A DNA stretch of 64,000 nt from Symsagittifera roscoffensis (GCF_963678635.1 NC_087067.1:59754594-59818593), one strand, 5' to 3'. Shown: positions 40,573-54,315, counted from the stretch's first letter. The notes: generated by a model not told the origin, from the sequence alone. Translations and numbers: made by a program.

Positions 40573-43500
40573 GGTACAGTCCTCAACCAGGAAGACTTTC
40601 AAAAAGAAACCCTTTACATTTCAACCTGATTTAATCTTACCGGAATTTGTTTATCTGCTGGGAAACTTACCCAATTTGGCTACGCTTATCCAGTCCACAA
40701 CCAGGAAGATTTTCAAAAAGAAACTCTTTACTTTTCAACTTGATTTAATCTTACCCGAATTGGTTTATCTGCTGGAAACTTATCCAATTTGTCCACAACC
40801 AGGAAGATTTTCAAAAAGAAACCCTTCACATTTCAACCTGATTTAATTTTACCGGCATTTGTTTATCTGGTGGAAGACTTATCTAAGTTGGCTACGCTGT
40901 GTATGATCTATCACTGGCTGATAAGCGAATGGTTCGAATAAACTGGAGTTAATGTATATTTGTCCGTTTTTGATTTTTTACGTGTGTTTATCGGTACGTG
41001 TAATTGTTACTTTTATGTATATATGTTCAGAAGTGTAACAATAGCTAAAAGTAAAGCCAAAAAACAAACTCAATGTAGCTTTAATTCCAGATTAGTGAAG
41101 AAATTCTAGCACATTTTACTAGGTGTTGTATCTGTACTATCTTCAACCTGATGCTACAAAGTACTATAATTATGTGTAAGCTTTGTGCATTGCATGTTCG
41201 ATTTGTACATGCTATACGGTTTGCTTGTATTGGAAATGATATATCAGAAAAGATGTACAAGCATGTTGTACTAAAAAGTTTTCGAATCAATTTAGTATAA
41301 ATAATTCTTATTGGAAACAAAATTCGATGTCAAAATCAATCCAAATTCTTCTTTCTACTTATCTTCATTATTCCAGATTGTTTTACCAGAAGCTAAGTAG
41401 GTACAGTTTATCAATCAGACTTGGATGCTTAAAATTAGTGCGTGTAGATAGTCATTGTAATCAGTTTTTATTTGTAAAAGTAAGCACGATTAATGTCTAC
41501 TTTGTATGTTTGTTGTTATATACATTTGTATATAATGATTCGTACGTATAAATTCACTTATGTAATCAAAACTATGCCATTAGAAGTGCCACTTTAAGTA
41601 GAAAGACAATTCATCTCAAATTTTTCTGCTGCTTTTGATTTCTGAATAGTTCACCACATACTGAAATATTACCAGATACTACAATAAAACCTATTTTTAT
41701 GCCTACATAGACATAGAGTGTGTGATATGGTTTTACAAAACTTATCATTCATTTCCTAACCTAACTAACCTAATATGAGCACTTTTAATTAGTAATAAAG
41801 CTAATAACTAAATTCATTTTAATTTTTGTTTCAAATTTTTAAAATAATTCTCACTAGTTATTTCATATGTAGTGTGAAAAAACGGATGTTTTTTCATATA
41901 TGAAGTATGCGGGTATGTAAGTGTCTGAGTTTGAATTTTTCCTGCTCAATTTCGGGCTGAACACTGTATGGGTTTATTTATCTTTGTATACATGAAAAAA
42001 AACTCAAAATGACTTAGACTTAAGTCCTGTTTTGTCATGAAATGTCTTGTTTGTGTCACGTCAATATAAATTTTAAATGTACAAAAACATGTACAATTCA
42101 GAAATATATGCATCTACTTTTTTTGAGATGGATGTGGCTGTGAATGAGTGTTTTTGTACATTTAAAATTCACGTTGACGTGACACAAACAAGATTTTTCA
42201 TGACAAAACAGGACTTAATTCTAGTTCATTTCGAGTTTTTTTTCATTTATACAAAGATAAATAAACCCATACAGTCGTCAGCCCGAAATTGAGAAGGAAA
42301 AATCATACAAACCTAGACACTTACATACCCGCATACTTCATATATGAATAAACATCCGTTTTTTCACACTACATATGAAATACCTAGTGAGAAATATTAA
42401 AAAATTTGAAACAAAAATTTAAATGAATTTAGTTATTAGCTTTATTACTAATTAAAAGTGCTCATATTAGGTTAGTTAGGTTAAAAAATGAATGATAAGT
42501 TTTGTAAAACCATATCACACACTCTATGTCTATGTAGGCATAAGAATACGATTTAATGTAGTATCTGGTAAATTTTTAGTATGTGGTGAACTATTCAGAA
42601 ATCAAGAGCAGCAGAAAAATTTTAGATGAATTGTTTTTCTACTTAAAGTGGCACTTCTGATGGCATAGTTTTGATTACATAAGTGAATTTATACCTACGA
42701 ATCTTTATATACAAATGTATTTAACCACAATTATACAAATTAGACATGAATCGTGCTTACATTTACAATTAAAAACTGATTACAATGCCTATCTACACTC
42801 ACTAATTTTACGTATCCAAACCTGATTGATACTTTGTACCCACGTAGCATCTGGTAAAACAATCTAGAAAAATGAAGATAAGTAGAAAGAAGATTTTGGA
42901 TTGATTTTGACATCGAATTTTATTTCCAATGAGAATTATTTTTACTAAATTGATTCGAAAACTTTTTAGTACAACAAGCTTGTACATCTTTTCTCATATA
43001 ACATTTCCAATACAAGCAAACCGTATAGCATGTAAAATGCACACAGTCTACATTTAATCGTATTACTTTGTAATATCTGGCTGAGATAGTACAGATACAA
43101 CACCTAGTAAAATGTGCTAGAATTTCTTCACTAATCTGGAATTAAAGCTACATTGAGTTTGTTTTTTGGCTTTACTTTTAGCTATTGTTACACTTCTGAA
43201 CATATATAAATAAAAGTAACAATTACACGTACCAATAAACACGCGTAAAAAATCAAAAACGGACAAATATACATTAACTCCAGTTTATTCAAACCATTCG
43301 CTTATCAGCCAGTGATAGATCATACACAGCGTAGCCAACTTAGATAAGTCTCCCAGCAGATTTTCTTTTTGAAAATCTTCCCGGTTGTGGACAAATTGGA
43401 TAAGTTTTCCAGCAGATAATTAAATTCCGGTAAGATTAAATCAGGTTGAAATGCAAAGGGTTTCTTTTTGAAAATTTTCCTGGTTGTGGACTGGATAAGC

Positions 43501-43611
43501 GTAGCCAAATTGGATAAGTTTCCCAACAGATAAACAAATTCCGGTAGAATTAAGTCAGGTTGAAAATCAAACGGTTTCTTTTTGAAATTCTTCCTGGTTG
43601 TGGACTGTACC
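40573..43611. mobile_element. 3.0-kb fold-back (giant inverted repeat) element
   Basis: Left arm 40573-42090 and right arm 42149-43611 are near mirror images around a 58-bp centre. Outer ends read GGTACAGTCC.CAACCAGGAAG inward from both sides. The outer part of each arm holds two to three ~100-115-bp tandem units (CAACCAGGAAGATTTTCAAA...). There is no transposase ORF; the small ORFs (for example 43320-43658 minus) are translations of the tandem units. Structure as in Foldback/Galileo-type elements, moved in trans. It would form a very long hairpin as single strand. Confidence 0.8.
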
Positions 43612-44959
43612 AAGTCGAGAGGCCCAAGTCGGCCTGGAAATTGAGCCACCAGCTTCACCTTGTTACTCTCGTTGCAGAAATCAGTCTAACAGTGATCCCT
43701 TGGTGCAGTCGGCAGACAACCGATATTAGCCAAATGTAAACGCCAAATGCTCGCAAAAAATAAGAAACGGATCGGAACGCATCAATATCTGTTATACGTG
43801 GCGTCAATTGAAAAGTTTCAGTCTGTTTTATGCTGCTTTTTTCAAATAGTTAAGTTGGAGTTCTTAGTGTTTAGCTGTTTGCTTTGTAATCTGAATTAAA
43901 TAAAACAAAGAACAATTTTTTTTTGCTCTTAATTCTTTAAAACTAAAAAAAACTGTGTTTCATTTAGAATCATGTCTACAAAATGGTCGTTCTGGAAAAT
44001 TCAAACTCGCAAAACAAGATTGGGTTGTTTATTTGACACAAATTTAAAATTTTAAAAGTTTTCTTTATTACTGAAAAAATGAGTTGAACATCAGCTTAGA
44101 ACCACTTTTCTTTTCTCTAAGACATACCTTTTACCGTTAGTTTTATCATAGTTAAAAGATTGTTTTCTAAGATACTATAGCTCAAACGACCGATATTGCA
44201 TAATTACGGGCGGAAAAGATGAAAAAAAAATAACAGTTGAACCTGTGTTAAATAGCTTTTTCAGAACTAAATACATTTTTTCGATCAACAAAATCTTTGA
44301 TGGTTTAGCGAGAAAACAACATAATGTGCAACTTTAGTCAATGTAACTTGTTCTACGGTTAAACCTGCAGCCTCATAGTCAAATGAAGATATATCAAAAT
44401 ACAGAACCAACAATTGAATGAAAAAACCAAATTTTCTAAAAAGATAATAAATTTCAAAACAATGACTAACATTTTTGTTTCGAACCAAAACTTCCACTGT
44501 CTTAAATTCTCTATACAAAACTAAATAAATACTTGAGATTAATTTTCGATTTGTCACAAAATTTTATTCGGACCATCAAACAAAAAACTTTCAACAATTT
44601 GTTTTGAAATTTTCCCGTCCAATGCAAGTTAGTAATCCTTGGTTTTTTCTTCTGTCCACCAAAAAATGCTTCTCATGACTCACTGATCATATTCGAGTAA
44701 AACTTTGATACCGTTGGAAAATTCGTTTGGGAGATCAACAGACATATTAAAAAATTGTTAATCACCTTTTTTATTTTTTTAAAGATGAAAAAAATGCTAA
44801 ATTGTGTAGATGACTTCACTGAAAGCTGTCATTTCTTTGCAAATCTCTGCTTGCGACGTTTGCATTGTAAAATCAAATTGTGCATGTAGGTTTGACTGTA
44901 TTTGAATACATATTTATACGTAAAACGTAATTATTATAGTTTTGTGTGAATATTTGTGT
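43612..44959. other. no gene seen
   Basis: AT-rich, with only one open frame of 90 codons (44285-44557 minus) that lacks protein-like features. Confidence 0.3.
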
Positions 44960-46860
44960 TTATAAGCAGATGCAATTAAATACATTTTGTGTATGCGTGT
45001 ATGTATGCAAGTTTGTATGGATGTGTTTGTATGTTTGAATACAATTTTTTTTCCTTATGCGCTTGTAAGCCAAAAAAATTGTAACTAGAAGAATAACTAT
45101 AACCAAATTTGATTTTTACTAATGTTTCTAGTTTATCTTGAAGGTTTGACAAGATACTATATGCATAGTATTTATGTACGCACATATGCTTTGCGTATGT
45201 GTGTGTTTATGTAAATTGTATGCATCTATGTAAAAGTGTACTTTTTTACATGTATAAAGGTAGTTAATCATGTTATGTTCAATTGTGTGTATTCTACTAT
45301 TTGTTATACTGTATTCTACTATTTGTATTCTACTATATGTTGTACTACTTATGTGTATTCATTTGATAATTTGGCAGTTATGTAAATATTTATATTTTTA
45401 TGTAAGTAAGAACTCTTGACTGCATGTCCGCTTGATTGAGTGAATGAAAACAAGCAAATATTTTGTATCAATTTATGTTTTTAGGCAACTACTTATGCAT
45501 ATTCGTATATGAGTATGAAAGGCGCGTTTACTTGATTGAATGTAAAGACGTATGAATGCCAGTCTGTTATGCGTGGTTCTTTTTGTCTGTTTGTATATAT
45601 TTGTCTTGAAAGTGTGAAGTGAGTATAAGTTGGTTTGTGTGTTTACATGGGGTTGTATTTTAAAGGTCAGCAAAACTAATAAGTAAATTCTATGCTTGTG
45701 TGTAAGCAAAACTTGCGCGTGTGTCTATTTATGTAAACTATGTATCTATGTAAAAGTGTATCATGTATGTACATACTAGTTGTGTGTATTCGTTTGAGTA
45801 TTTAGAAGTTTTGTATATTTGTATGTTTATATGTAAGAAGAACTCTTGACTGCATCTCCGCTTGATTGAGTGAATGAAGACCAGCAATTAAATGTATCAA
45901 TGTATGTTTTTCAGTTTAAAATCATTTAAAAATTTGCTTGTTTGCAAATTGTACAAATTTATGATTGAAACTTTATGTCTGTTCAAAAGGAAAGTGTGTA
46001 CACATGAGTCGTTGCGTGCTTGTAAAGTACGATCCATGTCTGTTTGTAGGCAAGTACTTATGCATTATCGTATATAAGTATGAAAGGCACGTTTATATGA
46101 TTGTATGTAAAGACGTATGAATGACAATCTGTAATGCCTGACTCTTTTTGTCTGAATGTGTGTATATATTTGTCTTGAAACTGCGAAGTGAATGTATGCT
46201 GGTTTGTGTGTTTAAATATGGTTCTATTTTAAAGGTCAGCAGAAATATTAAGTCAAAATCTTTGCACGTGTGTCAGCAATACTTTTCGTATAATTGATTG
46301 CAGGTTTTAAAGTATCTAAGCAACTATGTAAAATTTATGTTTGTATGGTAGTTTATTTGCATTCTTCTTATGTATAAGACTATGTACGTTTTGTATTCAT
46401 ACTTTTATGTAAGACTTCATTTTGAACGTTTGTATGTATGGAAACCTTTTTGCGTATATGTATGTAATTTTGTGCGTATGGTTGTATCAATGTCTCTAAG
46501 CAAATTTAAAATTGTATGAATATATGTAAGTACGTATGTATGTATCTATGTATGCATGTTTGTATGTATGTGTTCATGTAAGTTTGTGCTTATGTGTACA
46601 TGTATGTATGTTTGTATTCAGTAAGTGTGTATGTCATTGTTTTTGTATGTAAGTTTGTATGAATAACTTTATGTAAGTATTTAAATGTGTATGAAAAAAC
46701 GTATGTATGTAATGAAATACGTTTGACTATTTTTTGTGAGTATGCATTTAAGTTTGAAACTTGTGTTTATGTTTTTAAAGTTTACAAGTATGCAGCTTTA
46801 TATGTTTGGTGGGGTATGTATGTTTGAGTCTAGTTGTTATCGTTTATTTTATTTCATATA
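44960..46860 (+). repeat. degenerate TATG/TGTA-rich simple-sequence region
   Basis: Dense TGTATG, GTATGTATGT and TTTGTATG words. Contains a direct duplication of about 400-420 bp: ACTCTTGACTGCAT..CCGCTTGATTGAGTGAATGAA at 45410 and again at 45840, each followed by TATGAAAGGC.CGTTTA, GTAAAGACGTATGAATG and GGTTTGTGTGTTTA. No coding sequence. Confidence 0.7.
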
Positions 46861-49395
46861 GAAGTATATATGTAACTCAATCCGAATCTTTCATATCTTT
46901 CTTGTTAAGTTTCTCGAATACTCTAGAATAATCAACCAGACACTATAATGTGGTTTGTTTCATTTTCTTGATTTGCAAAACAATTTCTTAATTAAAAAAA
47001 AAATTCCTCGAAATGTTTGATCTTCCAGGTATCCTCATTATGAACAATTCCATTCAAAAAAAGTGGCATATGCAGCATTGATATTTTAAATTTATCTGCA
47101 GTCAATGATTATGAAAAATGTTTTAAAATTGTAACAGGAAAGATCAGTTTTCAAGTTTTCACAAAAATTTGTCGATGGAAGAATCAGACAACAAGTCGAA
47201 TTGGAGACAGCATGGAGTCCAAAGTGTTTAATGAACTGTTGCTCATGGAGATAAAAATTACTATAACAAAATTATTAGAAAAAATTTAAGATTTATTGAG
47301 GAAAATCATTGATTGTGCAGACGAACACGATCGATAAAAGAATGGTAGAAATTTACATGCGGCTGGTAGAGCTGAAGACGGTAAGCGAGCAAAGTCTCAG
47401 TGACACGTACTGTACATTTGAAGGATGATTGATCAATCTCGAAAAGTCAAATTTTCAATTCAGTTTTCATTTGAAAAATCATAATTCTGAATCAAACTTA
47501 TAAACCCACAGAAGTGAAGCAACTGTGTAATCAGATAAACAGTCAGTACAAGGTTTACTTAAATTCAAGGTTTATTTAATCGATAGAGCTTTTTATGAAA
47601 CAGCTCAAAATGCTTACGCCTTTTGTCTTTGAAATAAAAAAGCAAGTCCTTCTGCGTTGAGGCTCAAAATTTTAATTCCTCAAAGTAAAAATGTCCAACA
47701 AATTTTATATTGGCAAATTAAACATATCTTTTTTATTCGTTCCAGCTTAAGATAACACAACATAATTGACGTTTTTCGAAATGCATTGAAACTACAAAAC
47801 GGCACTTACAACATTTCGGAAACTGCTGTAGCCAAATTGATGTGAAAGCATTGCTTAGAGTGAAACAGCTATCATCCTGACGGAATCCGAAGATTCAGGT
47901 AGAGTGTTGATGATGAGGCTTGATTTTTAGTCTTACAATTTCAAACAACTAACAGTTTTTCGAAGACAAGTCTTGTTCATAGAGAAGACAAATATCGATG
48001 CAAAAATGAGAAGAAAAATCATGATGCGAACTGTTTTGATCCTGCTAGCAAATAATAAAAGTCGCAAATAAGTTTTCACCTGCTTTATTCGATGGTCACT
48101 CTGTTCTGTCGTATATATTGGCACACAAATAACAGTTTTCCCCCAGTTTCTAGGTCCGCTTTGATGACTATTTTCAAAACTTCGGTTACCACAATAAAGT
48201 TAATTGGAAGTACTGAACGTTTTTTAGAAGCCCCGAAAACTGTTTCCTTTTTATTACAAAAAGTGGTATATGCAAATCTTAGAAATGGCTGCAGCAAAAT
48301 TAATGGGCACTTTTGGCTTTCATCAGTGTTTTCATTTTTCAAAAACTTTAGCCACTTCAACTTATTAGCTCTTTCAATCTTTCTATAAAATCAAAGCTTT
48401 TGTCATCGATTTCAGACGTTTTTTCAGTCTCCTGTAGACACGGAAAATGGAATTGTTGAAATTTTCAAGCCAATTTCATTCTTTTAGAGTTTTCAGTGTT
48501 TCGTAATTTTTCTTTGTTTTTACCTTCACTTGGCTTAAAGTTATTTTTCATTCTTATTTTGATCGAAATGATTATTAATTTTTGCCTAAATAGAAGTGGC
48601 GGCCGCTGCACTTGACGAATTTTCCTTTCTTCGAGATTCAGCAAAAAAAACATGCATTTTTGAAGGAAATCGTTCACCGCAGCCAACAGTTAAGCTACGC
48701 TGCCAAAATCTTGGCTTTCCCATAAACCACATATTTTGGTTGCATATTATAGCTATATAACGTCATGTTACAAGTAAACAAGCCAATACCCCCAAACTTT
48801 AGAAGGGAAAACATGCACCAACCAAAACTTAATTCCATTCCCGTTTCCATAAAGTGGCTGGAAAATTACCAATTTTAACCCCCTTAAAACATGCGTGCCC
48901 GAAAAAATAGGGGCTTTAACCCCTTTGGGGGTTAAAAGTGGTAAGTACAACGGCACAACGAAAAATGGGGGGGTTAAAAGTGGTCATTTTCCTAGCCACT
49001 TTTACTATACTACTGTCTCTTCCTCGGGAAAAAGAGCGTGGCAAAGCATTGTAGAAATTTCCAGGTGAAGTTGTTGGAAAAAGTAGAAAACTTAGTCTAG
49101 ATAGAGAAGAAGGGTAAGGCTGAAAATTCCAAGCTCGGCTATCTATATTAAATTTGTATGATATGCAATTGGTTTGGGGGCGGGGGTCTCATTGTAGCCT
49201 TCCCAAGTTCTTAAGAGAAGTAAGTGAAAATGTGTAAGGGTCAGTGGAGTGGAGGGGACAGTAGCAAACTTGCGGTCTTTTGTCAAGTGTCTGTCGAGAA
49301 GTGGGGTTAATAAACGCCTTATTTGTTTTTATGACTGGGCTTAGGAGATAGTGATAACAATGTAGCAGTTTTCCCTAACGAAGAAATTTGTGCAA
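46861..49395. other. no gene recognised
   Basis: Mostly AT-rich. A few balanced stretches (47180-47420; 48085-48360 minus, a 91-codon frame) have no recognisable family. A small inverted CCCCTTTGGGG/GGGGGTTAAAAGTGG motif pair lies at 48910-49000. Confidence 0.3.
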
Positions 49396-49397
49396 CG

Positions 49398-49542
49398 CGA
49401 AGATTCATCGTCACCATTTCCTTCCACATTTTCCCAGTCAACTGGGGCCAGCGGCGCCCCTGGGTCCCAATCGAGATCGCTTTCTGTCGGAAGCCGGTTG
49501 TCTAGATTCTTATGTTGAGTATTGTTTTTTATCGATCATTGT
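49398..49542 (-). CDS. candidate exon, unknown
   Basis: A GC-rich island in an AT-rich field with a 48-codon open frame on the minus strand (NLDNRLPTESDLDWDPGAPL, APVDWENVEGNGDDESSR). An ACATAAG acceptor-like sequence precedes it; the donor is not clear. Acidic, protein-like composition, no known family. It could be a host exon or an element remnant. Confidence 0.25.
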
Positions 49543-49679
49543 ACTTCCGCAGCCCAATTTTTCTTTGTTTATCCTTTTGTTCTTTTTTTTCTATGTTCAG
49601 ATCATATGCTATGCTAATAGAGAAGGCTCCAAGAAACATTGCAGGGCAAAACTACTGTGAGACACACTGACCGGGACCG

Positions 49680-50255
49680 AAAGCTTAAAAGTAACTCGCT
49701 GCTTTGATCCTGCTCTCTTTTTTTTTTCAAAAAAAACTGGGGCGCGTTGCTTAATTAGAAGTTTTTTTGAAAAGTTTTTTTTTTGAAATTTTAGGAGAGT
49801 TAATTGGGTAATTCATAAATCCCAAGAGAATTGTAGTGTTTTACCACGTTTAGCCTTTAGCTGTTAAAGCTTTATCGTCCTCGCAAACATGAGGTGTTCG
49901 CTTTCACTTGCAAGTTTAACTTCACTTGATTTGCAAATTTATCACCGGATGGCCTTATCTACGTTTATGAAGGTAGAGAATATGTGAGCAATTAGGTGGA
50001 GTCAATGGAATGTACATGGGAGGTGGTGAATGTTTGGAAGTACATTGGAACCTTGGAAGCCCAGAAAAAAGACGTTATTAAAGATTGTGCGGCCACAGTC
50101 TGATTTATGAGTTAACGGTGGCTGTAAGGCCTTGCGAGTACGAGCATCTTGGCGAAAACTAAATCGTAGTCAAGATAATTTGAGCATTGGTTTCACAGGT
50201 AACGTCCACTGATATGGCAAAAAAGTAGGTCTTTTTTTCCTTATTAGCGGTTTTG
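49680..50255. other. no gene recognised (possibly decayed LINE)
   Basis: Lies downstream, on the minus strand, of the endonuclease scrap; no frame is long enough to assign. Confidence 0.25.
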
Positions 50256-50433
50256 TCAGATCATATTGCAGTTTCCGAGGTTTTCGCTGTTACAGTTGAG
50301 CTCGGTATCTTTTGGCAGAGCAGCAATGTAGATTTTATTAGTTTCGAAGTAGAGGGCGAGCTCCGCCGCCTTACCTCCAATACCGTTGCAATTACACTGT
50401 AGTACGCGAAGATACCATTTGTTCTGGATAGAT
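50256..50433 (-). pseudogene. LINE AP-endonuclease N-terminal fragment
   Basis: The minus frame reads NKWYLRVLQCNCNGIGGKAA, then ELALYFETNKIYIAALPKDT before a stop at 50256. The L.ilQ.NcNGi..K..eL......I.ia.l.e pattern is the opening of AP-type endonucleases of Jockey/RTE-group LINEs (which have QETKL where this has PKDTEL). Only about 55 residues survive. Confidence 0.55.
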
Positions 50434-50449
50434 TAATTCACTGAGGCGA

Positions 50450-53230
50450 TTTGGTTATTAGGGGGTTCACAGCTCTGTTTGTGCTTTTGCGCGGGGTATT
50501 GTTGTTCCAACCGTTCAAAAATATGGAGTGTTTTAATTTTTTTCAGTTCCGACTAAATAAAATGGGGAGGAACTTTGTATACGGGTTTATTTTAGTTTTT
50601 AATTTTTTGTTTTCCACGCAAAATCAGTTACCACAAATTATCATCAAACTGAATTGAATGATACAACATATTTAAGCCCTTTCAATAGTGTTTCGAACGT
50701 GTTTCGAATAACACTATACGTTTCGAAAAACAATTCCCAGTGTCGAGAAAAACCAGTTTGAAAATAATGGTTTTTCATCTAATTTCGACCAAGAAAGTAA
50801 CGATAACTTGTTAAATTTGGCAATTAGGCTATAAAAACTTGATTTTTCCAAACGGAAACTAGTTTTGAAAGCAATATTTGGCACTGCACTGGCAAGAACA
50901 ATATTTTAAAAATTTTATACATTCTTCAAAGAAAATGGACAAACGTTCGAAATTTTTTCTCATTTTTTGTTTGTTGGTCTTTTTTTTGAAGACAACTGTT
51001 GTCAATTACGCCAAATGTATTAGTTTTTACGCGTGTATATAGTTTTAGCATTACACAACTTACAAAAAAGGACACTAATTTGAAGAGCTTTTATTTGTTG
51101 TTTTATGAACACGGCCGGAACATTCTGTGCTTGTAGCACAGCAACCGGCTGTCCTTGTTGTTCCGACCGTTGAAAATGGGGAGGAACTTTGTATTCGGGT
51201 GTGTTTTAACGTTTTTTGTTTCTGTTTTAGGCAAAATCAGATATCACAAATCATTATCAAAGAGAGTTGAGTGGTATATCATATTAAAGCCCTTTTAATC
51301 GTGATTCGAACGAAATTTAAAAATTTGATTTTTTGATTCTTAGCTCAATTTCGATTAAAACGCGATCGAGTAATGTTCGTTATATGGAAACTGATTATGA
51401 TTTTTCTAATCATAGGCTCACAAAACTTGATCGGTTTTGGAGGTTTCTTTCAGCGCTTATTTGGCATTATAAATTTTCAAAAAAAAATAAAACTTTTGTA
51501 CAAAAAAAAAAATTATTATCATGTTTTGTTTGATGATCATTTTTTGATAAGATTTTGTTGATCAAGCCTAAATCGATAATTTTCTATGCGATCGTGTAGG
51601 CATAGTTTTAGAATTATATCACCCAGTAAAAACGACACTAATTCGAAAAAAAAATTTCTAAAAAAAACTCTAAATTTGCAATGAATATGGTCGGAACATC
51701 TGTGCCACTTGCAAAGCAACCGGCTATCCTTGTTTCGAGTAAGGAATTTCGAGAGAAAGTTTTGATGAGTGGGAGAGCACATCGGACAGCTTGCCGGAAA
51801 TGAGTCGACAAGGCTAATTATTTCATCGTAACTTTTTGTTTTTGAACCATGATACAGAAAACGAGGAAAAAATATTTGGCAGAAAATCAAATGCTGAGAA
51901 AATCAAACACAGCCAAAAGTCACTAAACGTTTGTTTTTTCTAGTAGAACAAGCCATTTCACACTTCTTAAAAATGCGCCTTGTCTCAAGGATAACCTGAA
52001 TTAAATAAGGATAGCCGGTTGCTGTGCAAGTGGCACAGAATGTTCCGACGACATTCGACGAAAAAAAAAAATTCTATCTTCAATTTAGCGTCGTTTCTTC
52101 TACGTGGTGTGATTATAGAACCTTAATACGCGTAGAAAAACTGGATTAGGCATAAAATAGTACAATTGTCTTCAAAAAAAAAAACAAACATGAAAATAAA
52201 AAAAACCTAAAATTCTGGGTAAGTATTTTTTTCAATTAAAACTTTATGTTTGTATCAAAAATTTTATGACCGAGAGAGCGCTTAATGAAGCTTCCAAAAC
52301 TCGTTTTCTTCTAAGTAAATTCAAGTTTTTTTCGGCCCAAATGGCTTATTTTTATATATAACGAACGTTAATCGATCACTTTATTCTCTCGAAATTGGAC
52401 TAAAACTCAAAAATTGGTCTTATCTCACCACTGGGAAAAAAAACCATTTTAAACTAGTTTTTCTCACCACTGGAAAAAAATTATGGACATTCAGAATCTG
52501 ACTGAAAAGGCTTTAATATGATATATCTTTCGACCCATTCAAATGATTATCTGTGGTAGCTAATTGTGCGTAAAAAAAACTAAAACACCCGAATAAAAAG
52601 TTCCTCTACAATTTTCAAATGGTCGGAACAACAAGATTTACTGGTTGCTGTAAATTTCTGACCACAGCTATTTTCAAACAAGTTTTTTTTCAGTTTGAGT
52701 TTTTTTTTGTTTCCAGCAAAAAAAAATGTTTAAAAATTCGTAAACATTTAAACCCTAAAATGACCACAAGTTTTATAGCTCAATTCAGGGCTCTTCGCTT
52801 TAAGTGATTCAACTTGAACTAAAAAGCAAAATTCAAAACAGGTTTTTCTCGACACCGAGAAAAAAATTCAGGTTCAATCAAACGACCTTAATATGACACA
52901 TTACTTGAACCAGGGGCGGATTTAGGGGGACATCTTTTCGTGTTTTTAGTGCTTTGGGAGAGCTCCAAAAATCAATATGGTCGACCTAAAAAAAGTCAAA
53001 CAATTTTCCGAAAATCCGCTCCTCCCACCCACGAGAAAATCCTAGATCCGTCCCTGACTTGAACTATTCCTATGATTATATGTGATACTGATTTTCCGAG
53101 TGAAACAAAAAAAACACATGAATACAAACAACAGAATCCTCCCCACTTTCAGTGATCGGAAAAAAAATGCAGAAATCAACCATGTTCGGAATACTCTGTG
53201 TCACTTAAACAGCAACTGACTCACAAGAAA
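50450..53230. repeat. dispersed direct/inverted repeat family
   Basis: A word AGCAACCGGCTGTCCTTGTT near GTTCCGACC recurs directly (about 50495 partial, 51135, 51702) and inverted (about 52009, 52621, 53185 partial). Each is linked to GGGGAGGAACTTTGTAT..GGGT and a TTAAAGCCCTTT segment about 150 bp away. Looks like several copies of one ~650-bp hairpin-forming element inserted into each other. Confidence 0.6.
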
Positions 53231-53307
53231 TTGATTTGTATATCAGTCAGTGAAAGCACTCTATTGTACCAAAGAAGATAAAACTGGTAAAACCTGCTTC
53301 TCAATTT

Positions 53308-53490
53308 CTAGGGCCGCTTGCTTTCTTTCGATCTCACTTTCAGTTCTTCTCTACCCACGTAGATCTGTCCGGCTAGGTCTTCATCACTTGTTATCATAGT
53401 CTTCGTGTAGATGTTTATTCCATCTATGTTTAACATCACCTCATGCGGACCATAGGCTTCCGTGTACCTATGTTCGACGCAGACTAACTT
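53308..53490 (-). pseudogene. Ty3/Gypsy protease C-terminal fragment
   Basis: A minus frame of about 60 codons: KLVCVEHRYTEAYGPHEVML, NIDGINIYTKTMITSDEDLA, GQIYVGREELKVR. The V.vnIdG..V.T..mit.d..lAGQIyvG.eELKVR pattern is the C-terminal half of the Gypsy aspartic protease region. The catalytic D(S/T)G part is not recognisable in the decayed frames upstream. Confidence 0.5.
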
Positions 53491-53726
53491 ACTGATACAC
53501 CCCTTGTGAATAGTGCCCTCAAGGCTCTAGAAGTTGTTTGCGGACTTTTTGCACTTAAGTAATCTGCGTAAACATCAATGTGCATTATCGTCTAATTGCT
53601 TGGTTCACTCATTTTATCGTTACTTCGTGACCGCCCTCTGTGATTATTGACATTAATCTGGCTCCAATTTTTGTTATGCCGAATGGTATTCCCGTCACCA
53701 TTTTTAGAGTATTGCAGTTTCTACTC

Positions 53727-54310
53727 CTAAGTACCCTCTTCGGCTTCTGGCACTGGCATCGTCCTACATAATGTCTCATTCAACTTCTTCCTCTCAATTT
53801 CCTGGTTCAGTCGTTGCTCGATCTCTTTCGTCGCTAAGTCTTGTTTTACTTTAATGATAGCCTCCGCAGCTGCTTTCTCATAGTTTAATTCCAGAGAGTT
53901 TCTGGCCTCGGCTTCTATGGCAGTTTTGAATTGCGTTACAGCTTTCACCGTGTTTTTTTTCGATAGTTGTGCACTCGTTGCCTCCGTGTTTTTCGTGTCA
54001 AAATCGGCTTGCCTATTCCTCGTGTTCTGTAACGCAGCCAGTGCTAACTTGTGCTTTGGGTGATTTTGGTTTTTCACCGCCTTCCAAAACAACGGACAAT
54101 CCATCCTGAAATGGCCTCCTTTATTGCAGAAGAACTACCTCGCAACTATCTTGATGATTAAACCACTATAAATTTCAAGTTCCTCCGTTTGGCTCATATC
54201 TTCTTCATCCGGCGCATATCGCAGACTCTTTTTGCCTCAATTGTACGTCGTGCAATCCGCTACATGATGATCCGCTGATCCGCACTTTGCGCATGACCTA
54301 CGTTTGGTTT
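53727..54310 (-). pseudogene. gag: Ty3/Gypsy Gag zinc knuckles and C-terminal part
   Basis: From the high end: CAKCGSADHHVADC is a CX2CX4HX4C zinc knuckle, followed after a stop by a second, imperfect knuckle FCNKGGHFRMDC (first Cys lost to a stop), then a helical Ala/Glu/Lys-rich tail (TAIEAEARNSLELNYEKAAA) to 53727. The tail is intact for 125 codons from ATG 54104. Binds the retroelement RNA. Confidence 0.7.
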
Positions 54311-54315
54311 TTTCT

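Noticed and set aside
43320-43658. 112-codon minus ORF
   Set aside because: Translation of the ~110-bp tandem units in the fold-back arm; the mirror ORF at 40556-40846 shows the same repeats.
49388-49660. 90-codon plus ORF
   Set aside because: Phe-rich tail and no conserved pattern; the opposite strand has the more protein-like frame.
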